A DNA stretch of 64,000 bases from Rotaria socialis (taxonomy: Eukaryota; Rotifera; Eurotatoria; Philodinida; Philodinidae): contig CAJNYU010002049.1 of assembly GCA_905331475.1 (NCBI GenBank), forward strand, positions 128,979 through 192,978, given 5' to 3'. Positions 23,846-37,475 of this stretch are shown here, piece by piece (position 1 is the first letter of the stretch; every line of letters begins with the position of its first letter). Below the pieces are notes generated by a model. The model had not been told where the DNA came from and did no database searches. It worked only from the letters and a program-made list of their open reading frames with translations. The position numbers were made by a program, and so were the translations under genes.

Positions 23846-25245
23846 ATGTCTCGTCTTATGCATTTAGCTATTCAACTTTTATTTTTATTTATATCTCATA
23901 TTCATTCATGTCAATGGTCATCTACACAATGTGGTTGTGCAAAAACCGCACCCTCACTACATACTCGTATAGTTGGCGGTAAACCAGCTGTACCACATAG
24001 TTGGCCAGTAAGCTTCTAAAACAATAATTTTCTTTTTTTCCACAAAACCATTTTTGTTTTCAGTGGATCGTTAGCATTCGAAAATATGGTAGTCATATAT
24101 GCGGTAATTTATGAATGTTTTCTTTTTTGTCTTCTATAAAAACTGATTAACATATTCAGGCGGGGTTTTGATTAACAATCGAAATCTACTATCAGCTGCA
24201 CATTGCTTTAAAGGATATCATCCAGGTCAAAATAAAGATTTCACATTTGCAATGGGCCACAATGCTATACAAGAAAAGTATCTTGTCATAAAGCCAAAAC
24301 GTGTTGTACGTCATAAATCATATAATTCCAATGGGATGAATATTCATGATATAGTACTTATTGAACTGGAACAAGCAGTCAGTTTTAATGATAGTAGAAT
24401 AGGTTTTATATGTTTACCTGTGAACCATGTTAATGAAGGCGAATCTTATCCACCAATTGGAAAGCAAACGTAGGATTCTCGTAATAAAATACAATAAAAA
24501 TATCAATATATTCTTATCATTTAGATGGGTAGTAGGATGGGGTACTACACAATTTCAAGGTAAAGTTTCTCCAATACTTCTGCAAGTATCAGTGCCAATC
24601 ACAAAGAATCAAGGCTGCAAACAAGTACTTACTGCACCAGCGAAACAAATATGTGCAGGCTATGATCAGGGTGGCAAAGATTCATGTCAAGGCGATTCTG
24701 GAGGGCCACTTGTAGTGGAAACTGGAAACGGAATGTTTGAATTAATTGGGCTTGTTTCATTTGGTGTAGGATGTGCCAAAGCTATGAAACCGGGTAGGAA
24801 ATTAGAGAAATCTACATGTGGGTGTGTGTGTGTACGCGCCAGAATTATTCTATCGAGAATAATCAAATTTTATTTCCTATTGTCTGATTACTAGGGAATA
24901 GGGAATACAAAAGAAATAACAAAACAAAATGTCATGAATAATTTTCTGTTGTAGAATAAAAATTAAATTTTAATTAAGCTTTCTTGTTTTTGTCTAGGTG
25001 TTTACACTCGCGTAGCTGGTTATATTGATTGGATCAATGATGTCTTAAAATCGACAAGTTCAAATTCAAATTCAAACTTAAATTCAAATCCAAATCCGAC
25101 ATATCCAAGGCCGTCATCTTCAAAACCGACGAATCCAAAACCGACAAATCCAAATTCCAAACCATTAGCTCTATCAAGTACAATATCTAATTATCAAAAA
25201 TTATCTTATTTAATCATTTCAATCGAAATTTTATTGTTAATTTAA
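23846..25245 (+). CDS. Secreted trypsin-like serine protease with Pro/Asn-rich tail (342 aa)
   Basis: Exons 23846-24007, 24064-24103, 24160-24469, 24525-24793 and 24998-25245 join in phase. A signal peptide (about 1-22) is followed by a short propeptide with Cys pairs and the activation site R-IVGG. The catalytic triad is intact: His in SAAHC, Asp in IHDIVL, Ser in GDSGGP. Asp six residues before the Ser ([10 protein letters not shown]) predicts cleavage after Lys/Arg. The fold ends with [14 protein letters not shown] tail of about 60 residues rich in Asn, Pro, Ser and Lys follows, ending in a hydrophobic stretch, [12 protein letters not shown]. This could be a GPI signal or membrane anchor as in prostasin-type proteases (inference). 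Substrate unknown. Confidence 0.9.
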
Positions 25246-26463
25246 CGTTGATATCGATTATTATTGTTTCTACTCGAAAAAAAAATAAATTTAAGTTTAT
25301 AAAAACCAATTCTTTCTTTTTTTTCTTTTGAATTTCACTCTTAAAACATCAATAGATTCAAAATCGTTATATAAATCTCAAAGTTTCTATCAAGGAAATA
25401 TGACAGTTTCAGTGAAGAGTATTTCTTTTTAAATAGATTCCCCAATAGACATCGCCCGAATGATTCTATTGATTCTTTTTAATATATATTAGCTTTTAAT
25501 ATGTATTCTGTATGTAAGACAACATGCGCCATGCTGTTAAAAGAGACATTGGCGTCATCATAGAACTGAAAAAGAAATAACTCACATTAACAGAACAAGT
25601 TGCGTTTTTCCAGGCAATTACTTCATCGAAGTAAATTTCTAATCTTGACGTTCATAAGAGCGAGCTCTATTAGGTAATTGTAGATTATTATCAAGTAGCT
25701 TAAAATGATTTTGCAAGAGCAGTTCATATGTAATCTAATCAAGAACACAAAGTATTCTAGGTATAGGATTAAGAGTTAACAAGAGCCTAGATAAAATAAA
25801 CCAACAAAAGCGAAACCGGAAGTTGATACTATTTTCTCTATTAAATCAAATGAGATTTAATAATGAATTAGAATCTATAGTTGCCAACGGGAAAAATTAA
25901 TATTATCTAGCTTCATTCTTATATTCGCATGAACAACAAACACGTTTTTTCTCTCTCTATATTCAATAATATTCTTGCTTGTCTCTTTGCCATTTTGGCT
26001 TTGCTATTCTTTTGCTCATTTTTTTTTCTAATGATAGTAGCATTAAGCACTTGAAACAGCCGTTGAATAGCTATTAACATCAAAATACCACTTCATTTGC
26101 ATATTTAGTGATACTACGTAGAAGAACAATATGAAATAAGAAGTGAAACTAGAAAAGAACGAAACTAAATCAAATCCCTTATCATTTTCGCCGTTCTCTC
26201 TATTTTTTTCCTTCTTCCTTCTCTTCATCTAATCGCCCAATGCTTGTTGTTGGGTTTTAGTGAAATAGAATGATCGATTTGCTACTGCTGTCTTAGTTTT
26301 TCTTCGCCCCGTAACATCTGGAAATGCCATTCCTTCGACTTTTTCTATTTTTCTCTTCTCAGTATGATGGGGTTCCTTTTTTCTTCTTCTTCTTCTTCTT
26401 CTTCTTCTTCTTCTTCTTCTTTTAGACGCCAAGCAACAAGTGAAAGTTAATAAATCTATGTGA

Positions 26464-26506
<43 letters not shown>

Positions 26507-26619
26507 TGTGTGCTCACACGCTTTCTCGCTCACCCTAAGCGTCTTCCGGCCAACCAAACGCACGCACACATATACATAACTATTTATTTACAGACAATAA
26601 CCAGTATTGAAGAAATACT
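25246..26619. other. Spacer with simple repeats upstream of endophilin
   Basis: The part to about 25300 is the protease 3' end (AAATAAA near 25285). The rest holds a pyrimidine-rich zone with (TTC)n at 26379-26420 and (TG)n at 26466-26502, probably 5' UTR or promoter of the endophilin gene. The Arg-rich and Ser-rich frames here are repeat artefacts. Confidence 0.55.
26379..26502 (+). repeat. (TTC)n and (TG)n microsatellites
   Basis: About 14 CTT units, a 45 bp unique gap, then about 18 TG units ending GGGTGTGTGTGCTCACACGC, which can form a small hairpin. Confidence 0.9.
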
Positions 26620-28151
26620 ATGAACTTCAATTTAAAGGCTGCTGGCACTCTACTTTCACGAGCTAAACAGGTTAATTTTCTATAAATATTTAAATGAATA
26701 TATATACTTTTTCCGAAAAACATGATTTGTTTTAGTTCACTGAAGAAAAACTAGGACAAGCAACCGATCGAACTGAATACGATGAGAACTTCGAAGAAAT
26801 GTTGGCGCGAGCGGATCGGACAAAATTATGGACGGAACGCTTAGCATCACATGTTGAAACTGTTCTTCAACCTAATATTAGTAGGAATCTTTTCTTGTCT
26901 TAGTTATTCACATGCATTCCTCTTCTTCTTCCTCTCCTTCTTCTTTTTTTTTTTTATAGATGAACGTCTTGAAGAATTTATACTAACAAAACTCGATCAA
27001 AAAACTGTAAATAAACCAAATATTTATGAACAACTCGGTCAATGTATGTGTGAAGCAGGAAATGATTTTGGTCCATCAACACAATACGGTAACAAAATGA
27101 AAAATATTTGTATTTTGTTTTTCTAAAGTTTCTCTATTTCATGTAGGTTCAGCATTGATCAAATGTGGCCAATTTCATCAAAAATTAGGCCTTGCCCATA
27201 AGGAATTTGTTCATTCATCAGCTGGTGGTTTTATGCAACCATTAAAAAGTTTTCTCGACGGTGAAATGAAGTCACTAACAGTAAATATATATTTTTCTTA
27301 GAACTAAATATAGTAATGACGAATAAATTTTCAAAATCCAGAAAGAACGTCGTACATTAGAAATCAAACGTCTTGATCTTGATGCTGCAAAATCCAAAAA
27401 GAAAAAGTCAAAAACAATTAATAGTAATGTAGCAATTGCAATGGCCGATGTAATCATTAAATAATTGCTATTCTGTTGTTGTTGTTGTTATGATCGTTTT
27501 TGTTTTCGAAGAGTTCGGATACGGAATTACGTCATGCACAAGCAGAATTCGATCGTCAATTAGAACTAACTCGTTTAATGCTTGATGGTTTAAATAATTC
27601 CCATGTATGTCGTAATCATTTATAAATAATAACATCATTAAATAGGATTCTTTAGACTCATCATTTACGTTGTTTAAATGATTTAGTCGAATCTGAAGTT
27701 CAATATCATCGGCAGTCTGTTCAAATTCTTGAAGATTTACGTAAACAACTTGGGTAAAAATTTTTTCATAATTAAAAACAAAATTAAGAAAAACTATTTA
27801 ATTTTAGCTTATCGAAATCATCATTGAATTCAACAGCAGCGGCTACTGCTGCTGCTGCTTCATCGACACCTCGTACAATTCAAGCATTACGAACTGCTAC
27901 TGTTAAATTTGATTACGATGCGTCAGATCATCATGAACTAAGTGTTCTTGCAAAAGAAGTAATAAGATAAAAAGCAAATTAATATTATTGACAAAACACT
28001 TTTCTTTATTTTCTAGACTGTAAACATAATTCTTGATGATAATGAAAAGCATTCCCATGATTCTGACTGGATAACAGTAGAACGACCACAGACAAAAGAA
28101 CGAGGACGTGTACCACGAGCATATTTGCATATTGATACATTACTTTTCTGA
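26620..28151 (+). CDS. Endophilin-B-like protein (N-BAR plus SH3), 347 aa
   Basis: Nine exons (26620-26670, 26736-26880, 26960-27088, 27147-27280, 27342-27449, 27512-27604, 27656-27753, 27808-27958, 28017-28151) join in phase. Residues 1-240 form an N-BAR domain. It starts with the amphipathic helix-0 (MNFNLKAAGTLLSRAKQFTE), then the KLGQATDRTEYD segment typical of endophilin B. An Ala/Ser/Thr linker follows, and a C-terminal SH3 (about 285-347) with FDYDA, SDW and VPRAYL. Endophilin B bends intracellular membranes in autophagy, mitochondrial and endosomal traffic and binds proline-rich partners through SH3. Length and order match the family. The SH3 has SDW where GWW is usual, so ligand affinity may differ. 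An AATAAA lies about 220 bp downstream. Confidence 0.9.
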
Positions 28152-30532
28152 TTGATTTTTTTTTCTTTCTTTATGTGCGTTTTTTCGTCTTCCAAAACAT
28201 GTAAACGATATATTTTTCAGCTGTTAATTTATATTTTCTTCTTGTGATATGTTTGGTGACGAGCGCACAATAGATCTTATATTTATGCAATACGGATATG
28301 ATTTATAATATGCATATGATTTTTTTTCCTTCTTTTATTAGTTGCTTGTATTCTATTTACTCAAGGAAATAAATTCATTGTCTTATTTTATGTAAGATTT
28401 ATGCAAAAGACAAGAGTTAAAAAGAAAAAATTCTTCTTTGCTAATGACAGTTTGGAAAAAAAGAACGATGATAAATATATATGTTTATATTTTTGTCTTC
28501 AACGTCAGTTTAAATAACCGGAATCTTATTTTTTGTATCTGATGAAATATTAGTTTTTTGAAATAATGAATGGATGATGATGAAGTTCGAGGCGGTAATG
28601 TAAAACTAAGTTTTTTTTTTCTTCTTCTTCTTCTTCTAAACAAAATTATTTAGTTAAAAGACAGTTTTCTTTTTCAATTATATCTATATTAGTTTTTATC
28701 TACTAGAGGTTAACTATTATTCATTTTTATAGATAAATATTGACAAAAGAATTGTCGCTAAATCATACACATTATCTATTTGCTGCCTATTAAGTGTTAT
28801 AGCTGAGATGATGATCATTAGTTAGAAAAGAAGGAGAAAGTTAGAGAAGAAAAGCGCTTTTAACAAATTACCTGTGCATCGATGAATATGACTTAAAGCT
28901 GAAATAGTTTTTTAATTAAAGCTTTTGTAAATGGTTGAATTTATTTCTGTAACATGTCACTCGGTTTATTACGAGCACTATCATTTCTATGGCAAGTCAA
29001 GATATGTTCAAAGAAGAAAAATTTTCTATCAATTATATTTCCAGACAAAATATGGGGGTATGCTAGATTAACAATTAAAAACCTATACCTAATGATTTAT
29101 CAATAAAGCCATGTAAATATAGGTTTGAGACTAGTTGAAAATAAAATAGGCAACATAATTATGTGAGGCTTTTTAAACTTGAGTCTATAGCTTAAAAAAT
29201 CGGGTACTTCGATAGACATAGCTTTAGAGAAACATTGTATTGTAGAGATGGTTAAAAAAGCATTTCCATTAAAAATACTGAATATTATAGTACTATGCCG
29301 ATGGCTTTTAGGACATTAGAGGTGTTCTACTAGCTACGAAATTGACCAGTACACATTTGACATAGGATGAACTACGGTAACTTTTATTTTTCTCGAACCG
29401 AACATTACACGACTTTCGTTTGCGGGCGCGCGTCTGAAAACCCATTTGATTCACTACTTACAAAAAATTCTGATGATCTCAGACTGGATGAAAACTTTTC
29501 TTGTAGACGAAACGTAGATTTAGCCTGAAGATAAATTTATACGACGGTGTATCTTGCTAAAAATAAAACCGAATTGACGCCTCGTGCAATATTGTTCGAA
29601 ATGAGATGTTTGGCATACGCCAACAAAGATTTCGATAGAGAAAATTGTTCTCTGATAAGCCTTTAAAGAAAATATAATCTTCCAGATTATTTAAAAAACC
29701 TCAGCTTAACAGTTCCAGATAGAAAAAAACTCCGATATGAAACATTGTCTCGAGCAACAGACAATCGATTCGGTAGGAAGTTTCCCGTGGCAAAAAAAAG
29801 CAGAATAAAGATACTCCTCTGCTATTCTCAAAATTGATGCAGTTCATTAAAAAAATATCCTAGACAACTCGCAGTTGTCTCATTTACTAGAGATTTAGTT
29901 GCTTCTTCACTTCATGCAATCAAAAGAAGGTATTGTCAAATTCCCAATGCTGAAAGATGACATTTTTGTTTGTTCTCGACTTTGCAAATACTTTTCCGAA
30001 TTACTTCGCAATGAACACTTGTTTTAACCATTGTATTCACGGAACAATGTGAGATTAAATAGCTAAATATTCTTTTACGGATTAGCTTTCATGTCTTTTG
30101 TTTCATTTTTGTTCTTCTGCTGTTGTTGAAGGCTACATAATTAAAAAGAAATAGAATGCAAATAGACAAGATTGTCATATTGAATAGTGATGAGAAATGA
30201 GTTGAAAAGAATTGAACGTTGTCACTAAAATTTAACGACCTGTCATCTTACACTACATTTTTACTTTAGTTTTTATATGAATAAAGATATTGATGGTGCT
30301 TTTTTCTTTGCTTTTTTTACTTTCTTTTTATTTTATCGTTCCTGTCATGCTGGAGGCACATTCATGTAAAACAAAAGCGAACAATCGTTTTCACATCATG
30401 CTAGATTTGTATGTGCATGCCTCGTCAGATTTATAGATCAGGTAGGCATAGATGAGATGAAAGATTTCTTTACTCGTCTTCTACTATTATGCAGAATACC
30501 TATAGGGCAACCTTCCTCCCTTCTTTTTTTCA

Positions 30533-30600
30533 TTCATTCATTCATGTATTCATCCATTCTTTTCATTCTTTTCATTCATTCATTCATTCATTCATTCGCC
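30533..30600 (+). repeat. (ATTC)n microsatellite
   Basis: Repeated ATTC/TTCA tetranucleotides with a few breaks. The His/Ser-rich frame across it is an artefact. Confidence 0.85.
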
Positions 30601-33600
30601 TGCTTGACTGCCTCATGAATATATGGATGTGTTATTGTTGTGTTGATTTCAAAAGGAGAGGACATACGAACAAAAGGGACACACAGGAGAAGTGAAGAGT
30701 ATCCTTTATACTCAGCATCGACGACGATACACAAAGACAATTCATGTGGGTCAAAAAAAGGGGAGAGAGAGAGAAAAATATAAAAAAATGAGAGAAAGAG
30801 ACAGAGCAACTGCCATTTCAATCAACCGTATCTAAGCGGCTTTTGTGTCGTGTATATGTGGGTGCTTTGAAAGCACGGAGAGAGAGAAAAAAAGAAGTTG
30901 CTACTACAAATACTACTGAATTCAATTGAATATATTGTATATTTTGAATAGATGCTGTTGTGTCGACAAGTGCTACTATTCATGTATATATATATATACG
31001 TGAATATGCATACTGCTTACATTCATAATTCTGAAACGAAGGCGCTGAATAGTATATCTACAACTACTGGTTTCTTCGTATAACTCAATGTGTTACAACA
31101 ACTTGTTAATGGATACGAAAATTCTATTTTATTTAACATCGGATATCACACAACATTAGTTGTGTTGATGGGCAAACGACTTTGCCACGTATCGATGATA
31201 GAATTATTAGTTATTTTAACAGGTAAGATCTCAAATTTCTATTTACATTCAAACAAACAAAAAACTAATATTGACATGATCAAGTCAAAAAACACACGCA
31301 TGATTACTTTCAAAGTGTTATTTTAAACATTGTTAAACATCGAAAGTAAAGATTGTTTTTCATGTAAATATTCAAGAAGCACAGAAAAGTTTTGTCAGCC
31401 GCTAGATGTCGTTATGTATCGCCTAGCACTTTCATAGGTGGCATTAGGTGTATGAGAGCGAAGTCGAAAAATAAAATAATGAGCTTGGATGTACGAAGAG
31501 AAATTTTAAAAGCAGTAGAATCATTGATATCGAAAGTTAATTTCATGAGTTTGGTTACAGTTGATCGAGTTTACTAATAGTAAAAGAGAAATTTTGTATT
31601 TTTCAAAATAGTTGAACGAAAGGTTCTTATTCTCAAAAGATTCCAAAGAAGAAACAACCAAGTTTTAAACATCTATAGAGGTCATCAAGGTGATATAAAA
31701 TGAATTGCTTTAGATTGAGAAAGTCACTCTTCCTTGACTTTTCTCTTGTTAGATTTAATAAAGAGAGAAAAAAATGCAATTACTCTTCCATGTGAATGAA
31801 CTATTTCATATACTTATTAGAATAAATTAAAATATTGCAATGCATGATGTGATTATTGATTTTCTTTTTGACTTCAAAGAATTTTTGTAGAAGCCTTATT
31901 TTTCCTGTGTTTGTCTGCATAAATTGATTCACAGCAACAAGAAAACTTCATTCACTTGAAAATCTAATTGATCGTGAATAAGTACCAGTCTAAATATTGT
32001 TTATCAATCAACAATATTGTTCAATCCTTCCTTTATTTTTGCTAAGCTGATAATGAGTGTAGATGTGTTAAGTGAACGACCTTCACTTTGCCTTGAGCGC
32101 GTGACATACACAGAGTAAAGGATTAGTAAAGACAATAAGTAAATATTGACTTGAGTCTTGCCGGACAGACCGAAGAAAAACATAAAGACTCATCTCGTCT
32201 CGTCTTTCAAACAAAAAGAAAAACGCAAAATGAAATATGTATATAAATGCGAAAATTATATTTCATTCTTTAAATCTATGCGCCAGTCTGTCTGTCTGTC
32301 TGTCTATGATGACAATTTGTTTCGATTGACACGCACACAAAGTCCCCAATCGAATCAAATCACGAGCATTCGTACATATATCCTGTACACAATGTACATA
32401 TTCATTGACAGCATCATCATCCCTGTCGTGTCTGTTTGTCACCCAAACATATAACCACTAGAGAAACGCTTGGTCACGCAATTCACTCACTTTCTCTTCA
32501 ATCGATGATGATGATGATGATGATCGGTGCTCTATTGGGAAAAAAAAAGACGAGAAGGGATATGTTCATGAGCACGAACAATTCAATTTTCTAATTAGAT
32601 TTTTTTTTCTCACTTTATGCATATGAACTAATGATGCGAATATATATAAAGAATGTTGTGACATTAAGAGAAAAAAATGTGACAAATGTTTGTATTCCAT
32701 CGTTTATATACGATCGAATTTCTCAAATAACGCCAATAACAACACTTAATGTTATGTGAACGATAGAAAATTGATCTCTGAGAGAATGATGATATCTTTC
32801 TTTTTCTCTTCAAGCACACAAGTCAAGAGCTGGACAGCAACACGAGAAAATTGCTACTTGAGAATCAGTTGAAGTATCCTTCTCTTATATTCATTCTCTT
32901 CAACTTCAACTATCGTTCGTCTTTGCTTTCATTCACCTTCCGACCGACAGGAACGGAAGGAAGTCGAACTACGTCCGTTTAATTGGCATCGTCGTTCCAA
33001 TCCATACTAGTTGTAGAAGAAGAAGAAATATATATATATATACATTGAATAGAGCCTAGACATTCATCAAAAGACGATACGAGATCTTAAATCGATGCTT
33101 AAGTCACGCACATAAGACGAGAAAAAGAGAAGAATATCATCATCATCACCGGTTCAATATCACGAAAGAATTCATTTGCATGTCGCCAGGAAATAATTGC
33201 CAATGTTTGTCGGTTATATTCGTTTGATCGAGAAATTCATATTCTTAATGGATAAGGTACTTGTCTATATAATTAAAAACAGAAAAGAAAAAGAAAGACA
33301 TTCTTTGTCAATAATCGAATGGCATAGATCCCGCCTTTAGGCTTCGCTTCATTACATCGAGCCAACCCATTTACTCCTGGGAAATAGTCTTTCTCTATTT
33401 CTTAATGGTGGATCAAACGGATGATATCTTTCGCATAGAGAACACCCATGTTCATTCATGCACAATCAAATACACATAAAAAATATAAAGGTGCTGTCTC
33501 CCACAAATACGCTTAAGTGAACACACATTGCAAGGTGTTCTAACATTACTTTGCATTCTTTTTTTTGTTAAAATAGCATACAACTATATTTCTTCAGCCA

Positions 33601-35746
33601 ACGGGCACATTAACGAGGTTATAACACAAATGCACATACACATCGATCATCATTTATTGTTGTAATGAACAGAGAAAGAGAAATAAAAACGAGAGACAAG
33701 AAGGTGTCAAAATGATCTTTCTTACGTTGGCACACGTATCGTAGACAACGGTATGTGTGCAATTTCCTTTTAAATTGCTTATTTGACACATATCACCGGA
33801 TGCTTATCAGCATCCGCTCAATTCAAAAAAATTTAGATTTTGTTGACTATTTTTTCATTTAACATAATACATCCAAATATATATATCAACATAATTTTAT
33901 GTTTCATTTCGTTGAGCGTAGCTGATTAAGGGCGGATCCAGCACCTTTTTTCATTTTTTTTCCTTCTCTTCTTTTTCTTGCACCATCGGGAAAGATCAAT
34001 CAAAATAACAATATGAAAATTAAATCAAGCAACACATATAAACACGCCATACTATTGGTGATGATTAATAATAGAATAATCTGTTAACGTTGATCATACT
34101 CGTTTTGTTTCAAAAGCATTCAGTAGCATTGATATTTATTTAGTTCGAGTAGAGGTGAAGTAAAAATGCATGATTCTTAGTCTACAAACATACTCGAAAA
34201 AATTAAGCAAATAGAATCACGAATAATAGAAGGCAAATATACTTGAATGAGCAAAGAGGTATACTGTATATTGATGATTAGAAATCGAACTTTACTTTCT
34301 TTTCTGCTCAATCAGTTTCTTTTTATTCTCTAGTTTGTATATTCGAGTAATAAAAAAGCAACAAACGGAAATGCTGCTGGTGCCTTGATACATGTTCTCG
34401 GAAGGTAGCACAGTTGTTGCCCGATAGCTACTCAAGAGCCAACAAGACGAAGTAGAAGCAGAAAAAAGACGGAGAGAAAGCAAGTTAGAACGGGCTTGAT
34501 ATGTACAAATGAAACTGATGATGATGATGATGATAATAACAATAATAATGATGATGATGATCGTAGCCATCTGTTACCAAAAGACAAGTTTCTAATAGTT
34601 CTTCAAGCCTAGAAAAAAAACGATCGTATGTCACGTTCAAACTCAATTATGGATTATTCAATTAATTAATTACCATCGAACGAAACTGGATTCTCTGAAA
34701 TAACATGCTGTGTAACTCAACACGATGGCAAGAGGAAGTAAAGTTGTAATTATTGAGCAGAATATTTCGAGTGCATGCACGTGAAAAAGATTACGAATCA
34801 AAAAAAATATAAAACTGTATGTGTGTCCGTGTCATACGTATCTATCGCGCACTCTTTCCCGTCGATAATTATACTTGAATATTTAGGTGACAAATGCAGT
34901 TTAACATTCCGTATGTTATCACTTGATATGATGAACGTTTAATCGTTGATATTATATCAGACATAATTACTGTTTTCTTATCTATCTAGCTATAAGGCAA
35001 ATAGTTTTATAATAAAAATGAAAAAGAAAAAGAAGAAGGTGTTAGAAGAGATTAGACAAATATGTTGTTATTCTTAATATTCATTGCAATATTATCATAA
35101 GCCGGATAAAAATATTTTCTTAAGTCGAACTAGAATATTAGTCTTTTTTTTTGTTTCTATTTTAGATTCACAAGCAAACAAACAAATTGCATTTTTATTT
35201 CTTGACATTCTTTTTTTCATGTTATTTCATTGTATGTTTGTTTACAATTTTTTCTATGGATGCATTTACAATCGTGTCAATTGTAACAACAGCAAACAAT
35301 AAACTATTCTAATGAATTTTTCTTTTTCTTTTTCTCCTTCTTCTGTCTATGTCTGTCTTGGTTCTCTATATAAATGATTGGTTGTATTTTAGGTCTTATA
35401 CGCCAATCGAAATAACATTTGCGTCGGATGGCAGCGTATTGGCGGAGTAAAAGAGAGAAAAAATTCTTCTCTCGTTCTTTCTCTCTGTTGCGTTCTGCCA
35501 AGAGGGGAAACGAACGAAAGCGGTCGTTTGCTTGAATATATTACCTGACCCGGCTGCTGTTATTAGCGGAGAACGAGAGTAAAAGAGAGAACAATACATG
35601 CTCACACCTTTCGAATAACACACGGCAAGCCATGTGCTGCTATTGAAAGAGGATATTATACGAATCCAGTGCTTTTATTTCTGTTTCTCTCTCGCTCTCC
35701 AAAAAAATTTTCTCCTCTATCTTTTGTGCTTCCATCCGTAGAGAAA

Positions 35747-35815
35747 ACGAGAGAGAGAGAGAGGGAGAGAGGGAGAGGGAGAGGGAGAGAGAAAGAAAGA
35801 GAAGAGAAAAAAACC
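35747..35815 (+). repeat. (GA)n/(GGGAGA)n purine tract
   Basis: Nearly 70 bases of purines on the plus strand, made from GAGA and GGGAGAGA units, 450 bp before the Sox start codon. This can adopt triplex DNA, and GAGA-type factors bind such tracts in other animals (knowledge of other taxa, not shown here). Confidence 0.8.
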
Positions 35816-36263
35816 GGGAGTAAAGCGTCGGCGTCAGGCACATTGAATATCGATCCGATTGTATTGTATTGAATTCATCTCATCAACATGACGGTTTCTT
35901 CTTATTAACAAACACATATACACCAGGTAAAGTTCTTCCTTTTATTCTATAACAATAGAGAAAACAAAAAGGGAGAAGAAAAAGAAAAAAACAAAACAAA
36001 AAAAAAAGAAGAATGAATAAAAGAATGAATTAAATGTGTAATTGCTATATACATAGTACAATTGAGAATGACATTTGTCTACAACAGATAATAAAACAAG
36101 TCATAATGATCATAATATCATCATCATCATTTCTTTTTTCTTCAGTCGCTAACCAATGGAATGCTAAGTGTTTTGATTATCTAAAATTCTTTTTAAAAGT
36201 ATGGAATTTATTTTTCTTGAATTTATTTTTCAATTATCTCATTTGTTTCTTTTCTTTTAAGCT

Positions 36264-37475
36264 ATGGTGTCTCTGTATAATATGGACTCGAATAACGAGT
36301 TATCGCCCTTCAATACATCTCATTATCCTCATCATCATGTACCCTATCATCATCCTGGAAATATTTATGACCCTTCAGTACAAAATCCATCAACAGCACA
36401 ACAACAACAACAACAGCAGCAGCAGCAGCAGCAACAACTATTACTACAACAAGCACCACCGGCCAATTGGATGATGAATCCGCATCATTCTCATTCACAT
36501 TTAATGATGCAACATCATCTACAAATTCCACCATCTCAATATTCCAATGGAATGAATGGACCGAATTCAAATTCATCTAAAGATGACCCATCATCACCAA
36601 TGTCATCATCTCCTGGAGGTACAACACCGCCAACATCATCATCAGCATTAACACCTAATTCTATGTCAACAAATCATCATCACCACCATCATCATCATCA
36701 ATCATCGAAGAAATCTCTTGATGATCGTGTTAAACGACCAATGAATGCATTTATGGTATGGTCACGAGGACAACGACGTAAAATGGCACAAGAAAATCCG
36801 AAGATGCATAATTCTGAAATAAGTAAATGTTTAGGTGCTGAATGGAAAAATTTAAATGAAGATGATAAACGACCATTTATCGATGAAGCTAAACGTTTAC
36901 GTGCGATTCATATGAAAGAACATCCAGATTATAAGTATCGACCGAGACGTAAAACAAAAAATCTACAACCAGCAGCACCAATATCAAATAATCATAATTC
37001 ATCATCAATGAATAATCACCATTCGCAACAGAAAAAAGACAAATCAAATCATCTTCATCATCCTCAACATCATTTAAATTCATCAACATCAAACCTATCA
37101 CAAGTACCACAATCATTACCACCACCACCACCACGTGGTACAAGTTGGGGTTTACCATCAAACGTAATTGCATCAACATCATCGTCATCACCATATTTAA
37201 ATGATTGCAATCCACCCTATTCAATGGGAGATCCAAATGCACTTTATTCACATTCATTTCCACCACCGCCTATGTATCATTATGGTCCACCAGCAAGTAC
37301 AAGTCCTCAAACTCCACCACCACCTATTCAATATGGTTATGGTGGTAATCACCCATATTCATATATGAAACCAGAACCTATATCATCTCAGCAACATTTT
37401 TATCCACCGCTTGCACCAATTTCACATCAAGATTATTCTCCACCGGATCCATCATCACCTGAACAGCATATGTAA
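36264..37475 (+). CDS. SoxB-group HMG-box transcription factor (403 aa)
   Basis: Binds DNA at AACAAT-like sites and directs neural/pluripotent cell fate in animals. The HMG box at about residues 153-231 has [19 protein letters not shown] and the basic tail YRPRRKTK, the pattern of Sox1/2/3/14/21, so group B is well supported. B1 versus B2 is not resolved. The N-terminus is low in complexity: a 14-Gln tract (CAA/CAG) near residue 46, His runs, and Ser/Pro/Thr stretches. The C-terminus is Pro/Ser/Tyr-rich and could be the activation domain. The coding region has no intron, as in vertebrate SoxB genes. Met 1 is at 36264; Met 7 is an alternative. The long empty flanks on both sides fit a developmental regulator. 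Confidence 0.93.
   Translation: MVSLYNMDSNNELSPFNTSHYPHHHVPYHHPGNIYDPSVQNPSTAQQQQQQQQQQQQQLLLQQAPPANWMMNPHHSHSHLMMQHHLQIPPSQYSNGMNGPNSNSSKDDPSSPMSSSPGGTTPPTSSSALTPNSMSTNHHHHHHHHQSSKKSLDDRVKRPMNAFMVWSRGQRRKMAQENPKMHNSEISKCLGAEWKNLNEDDKRPFIDEAKRLRAIHMKEHPDYKYRPRRKTKNLQPAAPISNNHNSSSMNNHHSQQKKDKSNHLHHPQHHLNSSTSNLSQVPQSLPPPPPRGTSWGLPSNVIASTSSSSPYLNDCNPPYSMGDPNALYSHSFPPPPMYHYGPPASTSPQTPPPPIQYGYGGNHPYSYMKPEPISSQQHFYPPLAPISHQDYSPPDPSSPEQHM

Larger units (their letters stand above)
28152..36263. other. 8.1 kb gene-free region upstream of the Sox gene
   Basis: No frame longer than about 100 aa looks real. The first 300 bp are endophilin 3' UTR. Simple repeats occur: (ATTC)n at 30533-30600, (GAT)n at 32505-32522 and at 34515-34560, and (GA)n at 35747-35815. 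A short hairpin, CGGATGC-TTATCA-GCATCCG, lies at 33796-33815. Because genes elsewhere in the window sit closer together, this stretch is the best candidate for long-range regulatory DNA of the Sox gene (inference). A pyrimidine tract and AAG acceptor end 3 bp before its ATG, so a 5' UTR intron or trans-splice site is likely. Confidence 0.5.

Noticed and set aside
31090..31326. Plus-strand frame in the Sox upstream region
   Set aside because: Short, without homology cues, in AT-rich DNA where such frames arise by chance.
36034..36474. 146-aa frame overlapping the start of Sox
   Set aside because: It reads the Sox coding sequence in another frame and owes its length to the CAA/CAG repeat.
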